Assembly (NCBI GenBank): GCA_964446945.1
Contig: CAYUQO010000018.1
Location: forward strand, 1-64,000
Length of the DNA: 64,000 nt
From: CAIYRG01 sp964446945
Lineage (GTDB): Bacteria; Pseudomonadota; Alphaproteobacteria; Micropepsales; Micropepsaceae
Reading direction: 5' to 3'
The notes under the pieces were generated by a model. That model ran no database searches. It was given only the letters and a program-made list of their open reading frames with translations, and was not told where the DNA came from. A program made the position numbers and the translations under genes. This document shows, piece after piece, positions 33,715-41,623 of this stretch (its first letter is position 1; every line of letters begins with the position of its first letter).

Positions 33715-34335
33715 TTATCTGACACCGGCTTGTAATTGGGGCAGCACGGATGCAAGCAAGCGTTCAACGCCCTGCATGACTTCCGGGAGTGTCTTCAATT
33801 GCGACAAGGCGCGCTCGAATTCGCCCATCAAAGCGTCCGTGGTGTGGCGTTCCTGATCTTGGGCCAACCGCTTTGATGAGTCACCGAGCCAGTACTGGAC
33901 GGTTTTCCACTCCGGTGTGTTCAATCGGCCCCCAAGTGGGATTCCGTGTTGCTTCAGTTGGCCCGCCACAAATTTGCACGCTTCAACTTTTGGCATTCCG
34001 AATCGCCTCAGCGCACGAACACTGCAAATCGCGAAACTGCGGATCACCTTCCGCGTGCGCGGTTCAATTGGCCTGTTTCCATACTGGACCGGCCTCAGCA
34101 TCGGAACGGTTTGCCCACTATCGAGGTCAGCTAGCCCCGCGAGCAGTGCTGTCAAAGGTAGCATTAGGCTTTGATGTTCCAGACGCGGGACTGAACGAAG
34201 GAACTTTAGCACCGACTGCAACGCAGTCATTGCGCCGCCACGGCTACTGATTCCGAACTCCGTACATGACGCGCGAAGACCTGTTTCGAGGGCCTGAAAA
34301 TCGCTCAGACCGATTTCATACGCATGGTCGATCAT
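33715..34335 (-). CDS. Unknown protein coupled to the element 2 integrase
   Basis: A 206-residue, mostly helical protein (SRGGAMTALQSVLKFLRSVPRL, EPRTRKVIRSFAICSVRALRRFGMPKVEACKFVAGQL). The ATG overlaps the integrase stop as ATGA, so it depends on integrase translation. A helix-rich, arginine-rich middle suggests nucleic-acid or partner binding. No family recognised. Confidence 0.6.
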   Translation of the reverse strand: MIDHAYEIGLSDFQALETGLRASCTEFGISSRGGAMTALQSVLKFLRSVPRLEHQSLMLPLTALLAGLADLDSGQTVPMLRPVQYGNRPIEPRTRKVIRSFAICSVRALRRFGMPKVEACKFVAGQLKQHGIPLGGRLNTPEWKTVQYWLGDSSKRLAQDQERHTTDALMGEFERALSQLKTLPEVMQGVERLLASVLPQLQAGVR

Positions 34336-35594
34336 GCTAGTGCGGCCGCATTGTTCGAGCGGTTCATGGGGATCACCGATCCGACAGGCCGCACTGACGC
34401 ACAATACCGTGCCCATGCGTCCATTAACTTGCGCCGCTTCTCGAATAGATCACTCCGCCGGTACGCCGCTTCGACTTTGTCGGGCAGTGAATGAGCTAGA
34501 GCGTGCTCGCAAACCTCGCGCGGAAAATTGGTTTGCTCCGCCGCCCAATCGCGGAAGGTGGAACGGAAGCCGTGCACAGTCAGATCATCGCGGCCCATAC
34601 GTTCCAGTGTTTTCAGCAGCGCCATGTCCGATAGCGGCTCGCCAGTTCTTCCGCCGCGGAAAACGAAATGGTTCGGCCTGTAGTCCGGTTTGGCTTTTTG
34701 CATTTCTGTCAGGACAGCGACAGCAGCCTTAGACAGCGGCACGCGGTGTTCCTTTCCGGCTTTCATGCGCTCGGCCGGAATGGTCCAGACATTCGCGTTC
34801 AAATCGATTTCCGCCCAAGTCGCGCCGATCACCTCACCCGTGCGCGCGGCGGTCAGTATGGCGAATTTCAGCGCCGCGGCTCCAATACCTTCGTGCTTTC
34901 GAAGCGCCGCTATAAATGATCCTATTTCGCTGTAGGGCAGTGCCGCATGGTGCCGGACCTTTTGGACCTTGGCGCGTGCCGGAAGCATCTTGTCCAGATG
35001 GCCGCGCCAGCGGGCCGGATTGTCGCCTTGCCTGTGGCCGCGAACCTTTGCCCAATCGAGCACGGTTTCAATTCGGCCGCGCACGCGCGAGGCGGTTTCG
35101 GTCTTTTCATTCCAGATCGGTTCAAGAACTTTCAACACAAGGCCAGTGTCAATCCTCTGTACCGATAGATCGCCGATAACCGGGTAAGCATACGCTTCGA
35201 GCGTTGAGGGCCACTGCGCAGCGTGTTTTTCATTTTTCCAACTGGCCTCGTGCGCGGCGATATAGGCCTTGGCACAGTCGCGGAATGAGATTGCCTGCGC
35301 GGCTTCGAGCTTCGCCCGTTCCTCGGCAGAGTCGCGCGCCGCGATAGGGTCGATTTTCGCGAGTCGGAGTCTGCGCTTCTCTGTTGCGAGGTCGCGAGCC
35401 TCAGTGAGGCTGACCGTATGCAGCGGACCGAGGCCCATTTCGCGCAAGCGCCCTTCGTCACGGAAGCGGAATACCCATGACTTTGTGCCGTTCGGTCCGA
35501 TTTGCAGATACAGCCCGCCGCCGTCAGCGAGATACCCGCGGCGCTTCGCACGCGTTACGGTAAGTGCCGTAAGTTTGCCGATTGTCCGCGCCAT
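34332..35594 (-). CDS. int: P4-type tyrosine integrase of element 2
   Basis: A 420-residue integrase with the N-terminal DUF4102 arm-binding domain (RGYLADGGGLYLQIGPNGTKSWVFRF), SAM-like domain (TFRDCAKAYIAAHEASWKN region) and catalytic domain. Catalytic residues: Arg in TAARTGEVIGATW, HxxR in VHGFRSTFRDW, His in CEHALAHSLPD, Tyr in VEAAYRRSDLFEKRR. Integrases of this class target tRNA 3' ends, in agreement with the 14-bp att repeat. It is at the end of the element away from the tRNA. Confidence 0.94.
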   Translation of the reverse strand: MARTIGKLTALTVTRAKRRGYLADGGGLYLQIGPNGTKSWVFRFRDEGRLREMGLGPLHTVSLTEARDLATEKRRLRLAKIDPIAARDSAEERAKLEAAQAISFRDCAKAYIAAHEASWKNEKHAAQWPSTLEAYAYPVIGDLSVQRIDTGLVLKVLEPIWNEKTETASRVRGRIETVLDWAKVRGHRQGDNPARWRGHLDKMLPARAKVQKVRHHAALPYSEIGSFIAALRKHEGIGAAALKFAILTAARTGEVIGATWAEIDLNANVWTIPAERMKAGKEHRVPLSKAAVAVLTEMQKAKPDYRPNHFVFRGGRTGEPLSDMALLKTLERMGRDDLTVHGFRSTFRDWAAEQTNFPREVCEHALAHSLPDKVEAAYRRSDLFEKRRKLMDAWARYCASVRPVGSVIPMNRSNNAAALA

Positions 35595-35607
35595 TTGCTA
35601 CCCATCC

Positions 35608-35618
35608 TTTGACCCATA
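35608..35618 (+). repeat. TTTGACCCATA arm-type repeat, right end of element 2
   Basis: Same sequence and orientation as the copy at 30151-30161; a weaker TACCCAT copy lies just left of it. Sits 14 bp from the integrase start codon, where autoregulation is possible. Confidence 0.5.
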
Positions 35619-35740
35619 CTTGGTAGGTGAAAAATGGCGAATCGGTGCGAACAATTCCAGATGTAGAATTGCAAAATCCTCAATTATTTTTGGATCATTT
35701 CAGTGCAGGCACGGTTACGCGCGAAAAGAAGTGAAACGGA

Positions 35741-35754
35741 CTCCCCATCCGCCA
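35741..35754 (+). repeat. Right attachment repeat of element 2
   Basis: CTCCCCATCCGCCA, 14 bp identical to the tRNA-Ser 3' end. Chromosomal sequence resumes immediately after it. Confidence 0.85.
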
Positions 35755-35889
35755 TCGATCCCCGGACACTACAGCGCCCTCTTAACTTCACTTCGCGCCA
35801 AGATGAATGGGAGCTGTCATTTCCGTTCAGACGAGGTTTGACCGCTCTGTGATCTGATGCGCAGTGGATGCAAGCCTAAGCAAAGGGAA

Positions 35890-36306
35890 ATGACCATGTG
35901 GAAACCGATCAGTCTGGCTTTTGCCGCCGTGGTGCTCGCAGGAAGCGCGGCCATGGCACAGCAGGTTCCTCCGCAAACTCCTCCCAACTGCACGGCGCCC
36001 CAGAGGAACGGCGCGACCAATGTTTACGTCAATCCTGACTGGATTTTCGATCAGCTGACGCAGCAATGGTTGGCCCCGAACTCTCCCGAAGCGGCTCGCG
36101 CTTGGGCGGCATATAACAGCTGCGTGGCGGCGCGCTCGGGTCAGGAGCAGGCGCTACAGCAGCAGCGGCAGCGTGAAGAAGATAGCCGGGCCCGTGGTTA
36201 CTGGCGGTACGAGAACCGCTATGGGTACGGCAATTACCAGGATCCATACCAATACAGCTACAACGGATATTACCCTGATTACGGGTATTATCCCTACTGG
36301 CGCTAA
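35890..36306 (+). CDS. Secreted protein with Tyr/Gly-rich tail
   Basis: A 138-residue protein. Residues 1-22 form a signal peptide (LAFAAVVLAGSAAMA). The middle has two cysteines (NCTAPQ, YNSCVAAR) and the C-terminus is a repetitive Tyr-rich stretch (NYQDPYQYSYNGYYPDYGYYP). It resembles in style the glycine-zipper protein at 149-511 but lacks the zipper. Function unknown, envelope-related. A terminator follows at 36368. Confidence 0.65.
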   Translation: MTMWKPISLAFAAVVLAGSAAMAQQVPPQTPPNCTAPQRNGATNVYVNPDWIFDQLTQQWLAPNSPEAARAWAAYNSCVAARSGQEQALQQQRQREEDSRARGYWRYENRYGYGNYQDPYQYSYNGYYPDYGYYPYWR

Positions 36307-36367
36307 GCTGGGTAATGCCCTGCCGGACATGGTTGGAATACGTCTGACAATCTGAGGTCCAGATCCC

Positions 36368-36402
36368 CCGGGTGAGCATATTGTGCTCACCCGGATTTTT
36401 TT
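36368..36402 (+). terminator. Rho-independent terminator
   Basis: CCGGGTGAGCA and TGCTCACCCGG form an 11-bp stem around TATTG, followed by ATTTTTTT. It ends the secreted protein gene's transcript. Confidence 0.88.
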
Positions 36403-36600
36403 GTCTGCAGATCAATCGGGCGGAGTTGATCATTCCGGGCAAACATCATCTCGACGCCCCATCGGTATCATGCGCGAGCGCGGCTTGGATCTCCGAACTC
36501 AAACTGAACCGGAACGCGTTTTGCGCGTTATCTATGCCAAGCGCAACCCTCGCGCGCAACAGGACTCGGGCCACGGTTCATTCCGTGGCCTTTTTTGTCG
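36403..36600 (+). ncRNA. Candidate small RNA between two plus-strand terminators
   Basis: After the terminator at 36368 a second plus-strand terminator ends at 36596, with no recognised gene between them. A short transcript ending there would be under 200 nt. I could not identify a known family such as 6S RNA. The alternative is that the hairpin mainly serves the convergent glnK gene. Confidence 0.3.
36569..36596 (+). terminator. Rho-independent terminator, plus orientation
   Basis: GGCCACGG and CCGTGGCC form an 8-bp stem with a 6-base loop, then six T residues. It lies just beyond the stop of the minus-strand glnK, so in the minus direction it offers a hairpin without a T-tract. Confidence 0.75.
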
Positions 36601-36603
36601 CCT

Positions 36604-36942
36604 TCACAGAGCGTCAGTGCCGGTTTCGCCGGTGCGGATGCGCATCGCTGTTTCGACGTCGAGCACGAAAATCTTGCCGTCGCCGATGTTTCCCGACCGG
36701 GCGGCATCGCGGATCACATTGACGACGGCTTCGCTGCGCTCTGCCGCAACCGCGACCTCGATCTTCAGTTTGGGAACGAAGGAGATCCGGTATTCGGCGC
36801 CGCGGTAAATCTCTTTGTGGCCCTTCTGGCGCCCGTAGCCGCGCACTTCGCTGACGGTCATCCCTTCGATGCCCCGCTGCAGCAAGGCTTCACGAACGGT
36901 ATCGAGACGGTGCGGCTGAATGATCGCGACAATGAATTTCAA
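36604..36942 (-). CDS. glnK: PII signal-transduction protein
   Basis: A 112-residue PII protein that senses 2-oxoglutarate, ATP/ADP and nitrogen status. The T-loop carries GHKEIYRGAEY, with Tyr51 as the uridylylation site. The B-loop region contains GNIGDGKIFV. It directly follows amtB by 10 bp on the same strand; association with a transporter gene favours GlnK, which docks on AmtB to close it. The order amtB before glnK is less usual in Proteobacteria. Confidence 0.9.
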   Translation of the reverse strand: MKFIVAIIQPHRLDTVREALLQRGIEGMTVSEVRGYGRQKGHKEIYRGAEYRISFVPKLKIEVAVAAERSEAVVNVIRDAARSGNIGDGKIFVLDVETAMRIRTGETGTDAL

Positions 36943-36952
36943 TTTCTATCTC

Positions 36953-38170
36953 CTATCCCGCGGCGTGATAACCCGCTTCGCCATGCGCCGCGAAATCCAG
37001 TCCCTGGACTTCGGCCTCGCGGGCAACGCGCAGACCGGCGGTTGCGGCCACGAATTTGACGATGACGGCGGTCGCGACCGCAGACCATATCGCGACGCTG
37101 ACAACGCCCAGCAACTGGACGGCCAATTGCTCTCCCACCGGGTGCGACAATGCCGCGCCGCCGATGCCGATATTGGCGGCGAGCGGCAGTCCGATGCTGC
37201 CCAATGCACCGCCAACCCCGTGCACTCCGAGGACATCGAGCGCGTCGTCAATCTTGAATTTGCGCTTCACCGCGGCAACCGCGGCAAAGCACACGCAACT
37301 GGCGGCAAAGCCCAGCACAACTGCGCCCAACGGCCCGACATAGCCCGAAGCGGGCGTAATCGCCGCAAGCCCGGCCACCGATCCCGTGACGGCGCCGACA
37401 ACGCTCGGCTTTCCGAATTTGAGCCGCTCGATCATCATCCAGGTCAGCGTCGCCGCCGATGCCGAAAGATGAGTTGCGAGCATCGTCATCCCCGCATCGG
37501 CACCGGATTTGATTGCACTCCCGGCATTGAATCCGAACCAGCCCACCCACAGAAAGCATCCACCGACCATGACCATCCACGGCGCGTGCGGCGGCCGCAC
37601 CTCGCGCGGGAAGCCGTCGCGCGGCCCGATCATGGCGGCGATCACCAGAGCCGAGATCCCCGCGGTGACGTGCACGACAATCCCGCCGGCAAAGTCCATG
37701 ACGCCATAGGCTGCCAGCCAGCCGCCGCCCCATACCCAATGTGCGACAGGGTCATAAACGAGAAGCAGCCAGAGCAATGAAAACAGCAGCACCGCGCCAA
37801 AGCGCATACGTTCAACATAGGCACCGACGATCAGACCGGGAGTGATGATGGCAAACGTCATCTGGAACATGATGTAAGCCGTTTCCGGAACGTGCGATCC
37901 CGGATGGACGGCATCGCGCCCGGCGTGCTGCAGCAGAAATGCCTTCAAATCGCCGATCAGAGGGCCGGAGCCAGAAAATGCTTCGCTATATCCCAGGACG
38001 AACCACGCCAGCGATACGACGCAGGCAATCGCAAGGCATTGCACCAGCACCGAGAGGACGTTCTTCGCCTGCACCAGCCCGGCATAAAACAAACCCAGCG
38101 CCGGCAGCGTCATCATGAGCACCAGCACGCTGGATATCATCAGCCAGGCCGTGTCGGCTCCGTCGATCAT
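36953..38170 (-). CDS. amtB: Ammonium transporter
   Basis: A 405-residue, 11-helix channel protein of the Amt/Rh family. Recognisable blocks: LPALGLFYAGLVQAKNVLSV, the twin histidines in GGIVVHVTAG and VLGVHGVGGALG, and WFGFNAGSA. It conducts ammonium across the inner membrane. The ATG is chosen because GGGGAA lies just upstream; an 84-residue in-frame extension is not hydrophobic. Co-transcribed with glnK. Confidence 0.93.
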   Translation of the reverse strand: MIDGADTAWLMISSVLVLMMTLPALGLFYAGLVQAKNVLSVLVQCLAIACVVSLAWFVLGYSEAFSGSGPLIGDLKAFLLQHAGRDAVHPGSHVPETAYIMFQMTFAIITPGLIVGAYVERMRFGAVLLFSLLWLLLVYDPVAHWVWGGGWLAAYGVMDFAGGIVVHVTAGISALVIAAMIGPRDGFPREVRPPHAPWMVMVGGCFLWVGWFGFNAGSAIKSGADAGMTMLATHLSASAATLTWMMIERLKFGKPSVVGAVTGSVAGLAAITPASGYVGPLGAVVLGFAASCVCFAAVAAVKRKFKIDDALDVLGVHGVGGALGSIGLPLAANIGIGGAALSHPVGEQLAVQLLGVVSVAIWSAVATAVIVKFVAATAGLRVAREAEVQGLDFAAHGEAGYHAAG

Positions 38171-38442
38171 TTGTTCCCCGCGATGCATGCCGTCGAGGCA
38201 GACACATGTGCCGATACCCCGACTGCCTGACAACGCGGCATCTTGCCCATTTTTTGAACAGAGCGTCTGTTTGCAGGGGGGCGGCCGCCGGGTTGATACA
38301 ATGCAGGGGTGCGGCAGCCGACAGCAACGGGGATCGCCATCAAGTGATAATGGGGTGACGAGCGGTGCGGGCCGGTGATTTGCAGAAGCGGCTGATTTCT
38401 GGTGATTAGCGGGCTGAGTCAAGGGGAATTCGGGGGGCGCGC

Positions 38443-38673
38443 ATGAAATCTCAATCTATCTTCTGGCTGCTCTGCACCGCCCTCCTGCTGGCAGGCTGCG
38501 TCACTGTCGATCCAGTGTATCTCAAGGATACGAACGGTCACACCGCCCAGTGTGGTCCGTATACAGAGCTTGCCAACATCCCGATGGAGACCGAGGCGGC
38601 TGAAGTCAAAATGCGAAGCTGCGTCTCCGGCTACGAACGCCAGGGTTATGAGCGGGTCGCGTCGCCGGGCTGA
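38443..38673 (+). CDS. Small lipoprotein
   Basis: A 76-residue protein with a lipoprotein signal peptide (LLCTALLLAGC; lipobox LAGC at residues about 16-19). The mature domain has two more cysteines (AQCGPY, RSCVSGY) separated by about 24 residues and probably forms a disulfide. Family not named; typical short outer-membrane or periplasmic lipoprotein. It is divergent from amtB. Confidence 0.72.
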   Translation: MKSQSIFWLLCTALLLAGCVTVDPVYLKDTNGHTAQCGPYTELANIPMETEAAEVKMRSCVSGYERQGYERVASPG

Positions 38674-38759
38674 TATTTTCGCGCGACATTGAAGCTCGTG
38701 TGCACACCGCCCGCTCCCGGTGCTTGCAGCAGCAGGGGCGGGCAGTGGGCTAAACTGAT

Positions 38760-39047
38760 TTAGTGGTGTTCTCCCATCCGCAGATCAAGAACGATACCGG
38801 TCTTGTCGCGGACAAGCATGAAACGATCACCGACATGGATCCAGTGTTCGCCACGCGGCGGACGCCTCAAATGCTCTGTCTTCCAGTCGCCGACGGCGTA
38901 CCGCTCGCCGCGGTATTCATCCGCCACCCGGTCGCCTTTTTCCCAATGCGGAATCCCGCGCACTTCGTTTTCGTGATTGTCCTGGGCGTAAACTGCCGGG
39001 CTGCCGAACAATAGCAGCGCCAATCCGGCGGTCAGAACCAATTTCAT
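38760..39047 (-). CDS. RcnB-like periplasmic protein
   Basis: A 95-residue protein with a signal peptide (LVLTAGLALLLFGSPAVYA). The mature part matches the RcnB-type pattern: WEKGDRVADEYRGERYAVGDW and RRPPRGEHWIHVGDRFMLVRDKTGIVLDL. In E. coli RcnB is linked to nickel/cobalt homeostasis; here only the family is inferred. The start is placed at MKLVLT, the beginning of the signal peptide, with AGAACAGT upstream. Confidence 0.75.
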   Translation of the reverse strand: MKLVLTAGLALLLFGSPAVYAQDNHENEVRGIPHWEKGDRVADEYRGERYAVGDWKTEHLRRPPRGEHWIHVGDRFMLVRDKTGIVLDLRMGEHH

Positions 39048-39141
39048 ACTGTTCTCCGTGGCTTGATGAAAATCACACTCTGCGCCGGGGAAACGCACCA
39101 CCGGCCATTCTGTTGCAGATGGAGCCTGTGAGAATCTTGCG

Positions 39142-40098
39142 CTAACGCGGGGGGAGTGCGGCGAAAAACGCCCAGATCGCTGCCGGTGCATCAAGATCCT
39201 TCGTCTGGCGGCCGACATTTGACGGGTAACCGAAATAAGGCTGCGGCACGACGTGTCCGCCGGAATGGATTGTGTACAGAACGACGACCTCGTGGCCGGA
39301 ATTCGTCCAGGTAAGGCGTTCGACCCAGGTGGGGTCGGAATCGTCCTTATGCGGCAATCGCGCGATTTGCGGCGCCCCGCTGGCGCCATTCAGGCGGACA
39401 AAATAGGTGGTCGTCGCCTCCGTCGATAAAGTGCTCCCGCCATTGCCCCCGCCGGATCGCCCGCCGCGATACGGATTCACCGGATCGTCCGTCCCGTTCA
39501 TGATCATTGCCGGAATCGGCATCTCGGCTGCAGCACATTCGTTGTCTGCCGGAACGGGCAGGTTGGTCGATATAGCGGCGATGCCGGCAAATTCGTTCGG
39601 CCGTTCGAGCGCAAGCCGCATGGCCATTTGTCCGCCAAACGAATGCCCGGTTGCGTATACCCGTCTGAGGTCGATGCGATTGGCCAGCGCTTCGTGCGCA
39701 ATCATCGCCTCGATGAAACCCACATCATCGATTCGCTGGCGCTTTGCCGTGTTGTTCACGGTCTTCCGGCAGGTGTTCCAACCGCGGTCGATCCCGTCCG
39801 GATAGGCGACGACAAAACCATTCGCGTCGGCAAGCATGTCGAACTCGAATCCGGTCGACATGCGCATGTAGGGGCCGTCTCCACCGCCGCCGTGCAGCAC
39901 AATCACCAGTGGGGCGCCGGGCATCAGGTTTGGTGGCACATAGACCGCGTAGCGACGTTGGTGCCCACCGACGGTGCCGGCGTTCAGTGAGATCGTACCT
40001 TTGAGAGAGGCAGGCGCGGCCGCGACGCTTGTCCGCGGTGCTCCGGTCAAAGCGCATGAAAGCATGACCGCAGTTGCTACGGCACGAGAACAGCTCAT
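39142..40098 (-). CDS. Secreted alpha/beta-hydrolase, PHB-depolymerase or feruloyl-esterase-like
   Basis: A 318-residue exported hydrolase. Signal peptide at residues 1-27. The oxyanion motif is VIVLHGGGGDGPYM, the nucleophile elbow is ATGHSFGGQMAMRL, the acid residue is probably in MNGTDDPVNPY, and the catalytic His is in IHSGGHVVPQP. The order and spacing match the PHB-depolymerase/LpqC-like esterase group that attacks polyesters or feruloyl esters. The ATG giving MSCSRAV is the start of the signal sequence. Confidence 0.83.
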   Translation of the reverse strand: MSCSRAVATAVMLSCALTGAPRTSVAAAPASLKGTISLNAGTVGGHQRRYAVYVPPNLMPGAPLVIVLHGGGGDGPYMRMSTGFEFDMLADANGFVVAYPDGIDRGWNTCRKTVNNTAKRQRIDDVGFIEAMIAHEALANRIDLRRVYATGHSFGGQMAMRLALERPNEFAGIAAISTNLPVPADNECAAAEMPIPAMIMNGTDDPVNPYRGGRSGGGNGGSTLSTEATTTYFVRLNGASGAPQIARLPHKDDSDPTWVERLTWTNSGHEVVVLYTIHSGGHVVPQPYFGYPSNVGRQTKDLDAPAAIWAFFAALPPR

Positions 40099-40303
40099 GC
40101 GCACCTCAATAAGGAAATTTAACCCGATTTGAGCTTGTGCGGAACAGGTTCGAATTCTACATGAAAACGCAGTGATTCTGACCTCGCTCAACCGGGCCAG
40201 CGGCGGCTCAGGCGGCGCGCCGTTTTTTCATTCCCGCCGAATCCTTATGATCCGGCGTGGCGTTGTGACCTCTTCCAATCGCAATGGATTCGGACCAAGC
40301 ACA

Positions 40304-40711
40304 ATGACTCGAACTCAAATTCGCATTCACCGGCCGATGGCCTGGACCCTCGTGGCTGTGCTGTCATTCGCTGCGTCGGCATTTGACACATCTGACCGGG
40401 CGCTGGCGGATCAGCGGCAAACCGTCGATCGCTGCTCATCCCTGATCGCACAGAACAAGTTCAAGGAAGGCGCTGCTTGCCTGCAGCCACTCGCTGCAGA
40501 AACCGCTCCCAACGCCCAGACAGCTGCCGCCCAATTCCAGTTGGGCCAGCTTTACGAATCCGGCCGGGGTGTACCGGCCGATCCGGATCACGCCCTCAGG
40601 CTCTACAGATCAGCGGAAAAAATGCGGGCACAGGCACCGGACGTGGCCGACCGGGCGGCAAAATCCGCAACCCGGCTCATCAACAAGTTGCGCCAGGCCG
40701 AGGAGCCCTAG
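40304..40711 (+). CDS. Secreted Sel1-repeat protein
   Basis: A 135-residue protein. The signal peptide (AWTLVAVLSFAASAF) covers about residues 13-36. Two Sel1/TPR-like helical units follow: DRCSSLIAQNKFKEGAACLQPLAAE and TAAAQFQLGQLYESGRGVPADPDHALRLYRSAEKM. Sel1 repeats bind protein partners, often in the periplasm. A longer in-frame start lacks a ribosome site. Short gap to phzF on the same strand. Confidence 0.65.
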   Translation: MTRTQIRIHRPMAWTLVAVLSFAASAFDTSDRALADQRQTVDRCSSLIAQNKFKEGAACLQPLAAETAPNAQTAAAQFQLGQLYESGRGVPADPDHALRLYRSAEKMRAQAPDVADRAAKSATRLINKLRQAEEP

Positions 40712-40792
40712 ATCCGGGAAAGGCGTACACGGATGGACTGCGCTTTGCTGAACAAAAGGGATTCCCGATCCTGAGGTGGTAGGAGTACTGAA

Positions 40793-41623
40793 ATGCGACT
40801 GCGGCTCTGGCAGGTGGACGCATTTGCGCGCCACGTCTTCGAAGGCAATCCCGCCGCCGTCGTGCCGCTTGAGAACTGGCTCGCCGATACCAAGATGCAG
40901 GCGATCGCGCAGGAGAACAACCTGGCCGAAACGGCGTTTTTCGTGCATGACAGCGGGCCCGATTATCACTTGCGCTGGTTCACGCCGGCGGTGGAAGTGC
41001 CGATGTGCGGCCACGCCACCCTTGCCTCCGCCTGGGTGATCTTCGCCGAACTTGCGCCGGAGCTCGACCGGGTGCGGTTTGCGACCAAATCCGGCGTGCT
41101 CACTGTCGAAAAAACCACGAACGGAATTCATCATATGGCGCTGCCGGCAGGCACCGCCGAACCTTTGCTGGTTGGCGGCTTTGGGGCGTCATTGGGACAG
41201 GCACTTTCCGCCACGCCGCCGGAGGAGCTCTACTTCGCGCCGACTGGAGCGGGAGGAATACCGGGCGTCATCGCGGTTTGGCCCGAGAGCGTGTTGCGCG
41301 ATCTGAAGCTTTCCGACGCTCTTGCGCCATTGCTCGCGAAAGCCAAAGCGGGTGGATTGTTGGCGACCGCCAGATCCCAATCCCCGGACTATGATTTCGT
41401 GTCACGTTTTTTCGCGCCCGGCATGGGTGTACCGGAGGATCCAGTAACCGGATCGATGCACGCGACGCTCGCACCGTTTTGGGCCACGAGGCTGGCCAAG
41501 CCCGAACTGCGCGCGTTCCAGGCGTCGCCGCGGGGCGGAAGCTTGCGGTGTAAAGTTGAAAACACGCGCGTCGTATTGTCCGGCCCCTGTGCGCTTTACC
41601 TCAAAGGCGAGATCAAAATCTGA
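40793..41623 (+). CDS. PhzF-family isomerase or epimerase
   Basis: A 276-residue enzyme of the diaminopimelate-epimerase-like PhzF family. Landmarks are the opening LRLWQVDAFARHVFEGNPAAV, catalytic Glu in NNLAETAFFV, PMCGHATLASAWV and the second-half motif DPVTGSMHATLAPFW. PhzF itself isomerises a chorismate-derived intermediate; most members have unknown substrates, as here. The stop shares its last base with the next start codon, so the next gene is coupled. Confidence 0.88.
   Translation: MRLRLWQVDAFARHVFEGNPAAVVPLENWLADTKMQAIAQENNLAETAFFVHDSGPDYHLRWFTPAVEVPMCGHATLASAWVIFAELAPELDRVRFATKSGVLTVEKTTNGIHHMALPAGTAEPLLVGGFGASLGQALSATPPEELYFAPTGAGGIPGVIAVWPESVLRDLKLSDALAPLLAKAKAGGLLATARSQSPDYDFVSRFFAPGMGVPEDPVTGSMHATLAPFWATRLAKPELRAFQASPRGGSLRCKVENTRVVLSGPCALYLKGEIKI

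Larger units (their letters stand above)
30075..35754. mobile_element. Integrative element 2, small satellite-like island at the tRNA-Ser 3' end
   Basis: A 14-bp direct repeat (CTCCCCATCCGCCA), the 3' end of the tRNA, occurs at 30075-30088 and again at 35741-35754. Between them is a 5.67-kb block with a P4-type integrase at the right end, an AlpA/Xis-like protein, a DUF3631 ATPase, small unknown proteins and a DUF5681 protein. There are no phage structural genes. Repeats TTTGACCCATA near both ends look like integrase arm sites. Confidence 0.85.

Noticed and set aside
36403..36600. 6S RNA
   Set aside because: No long closing stem with a central bubble could be recognised; only the terminator hairpin is clear.
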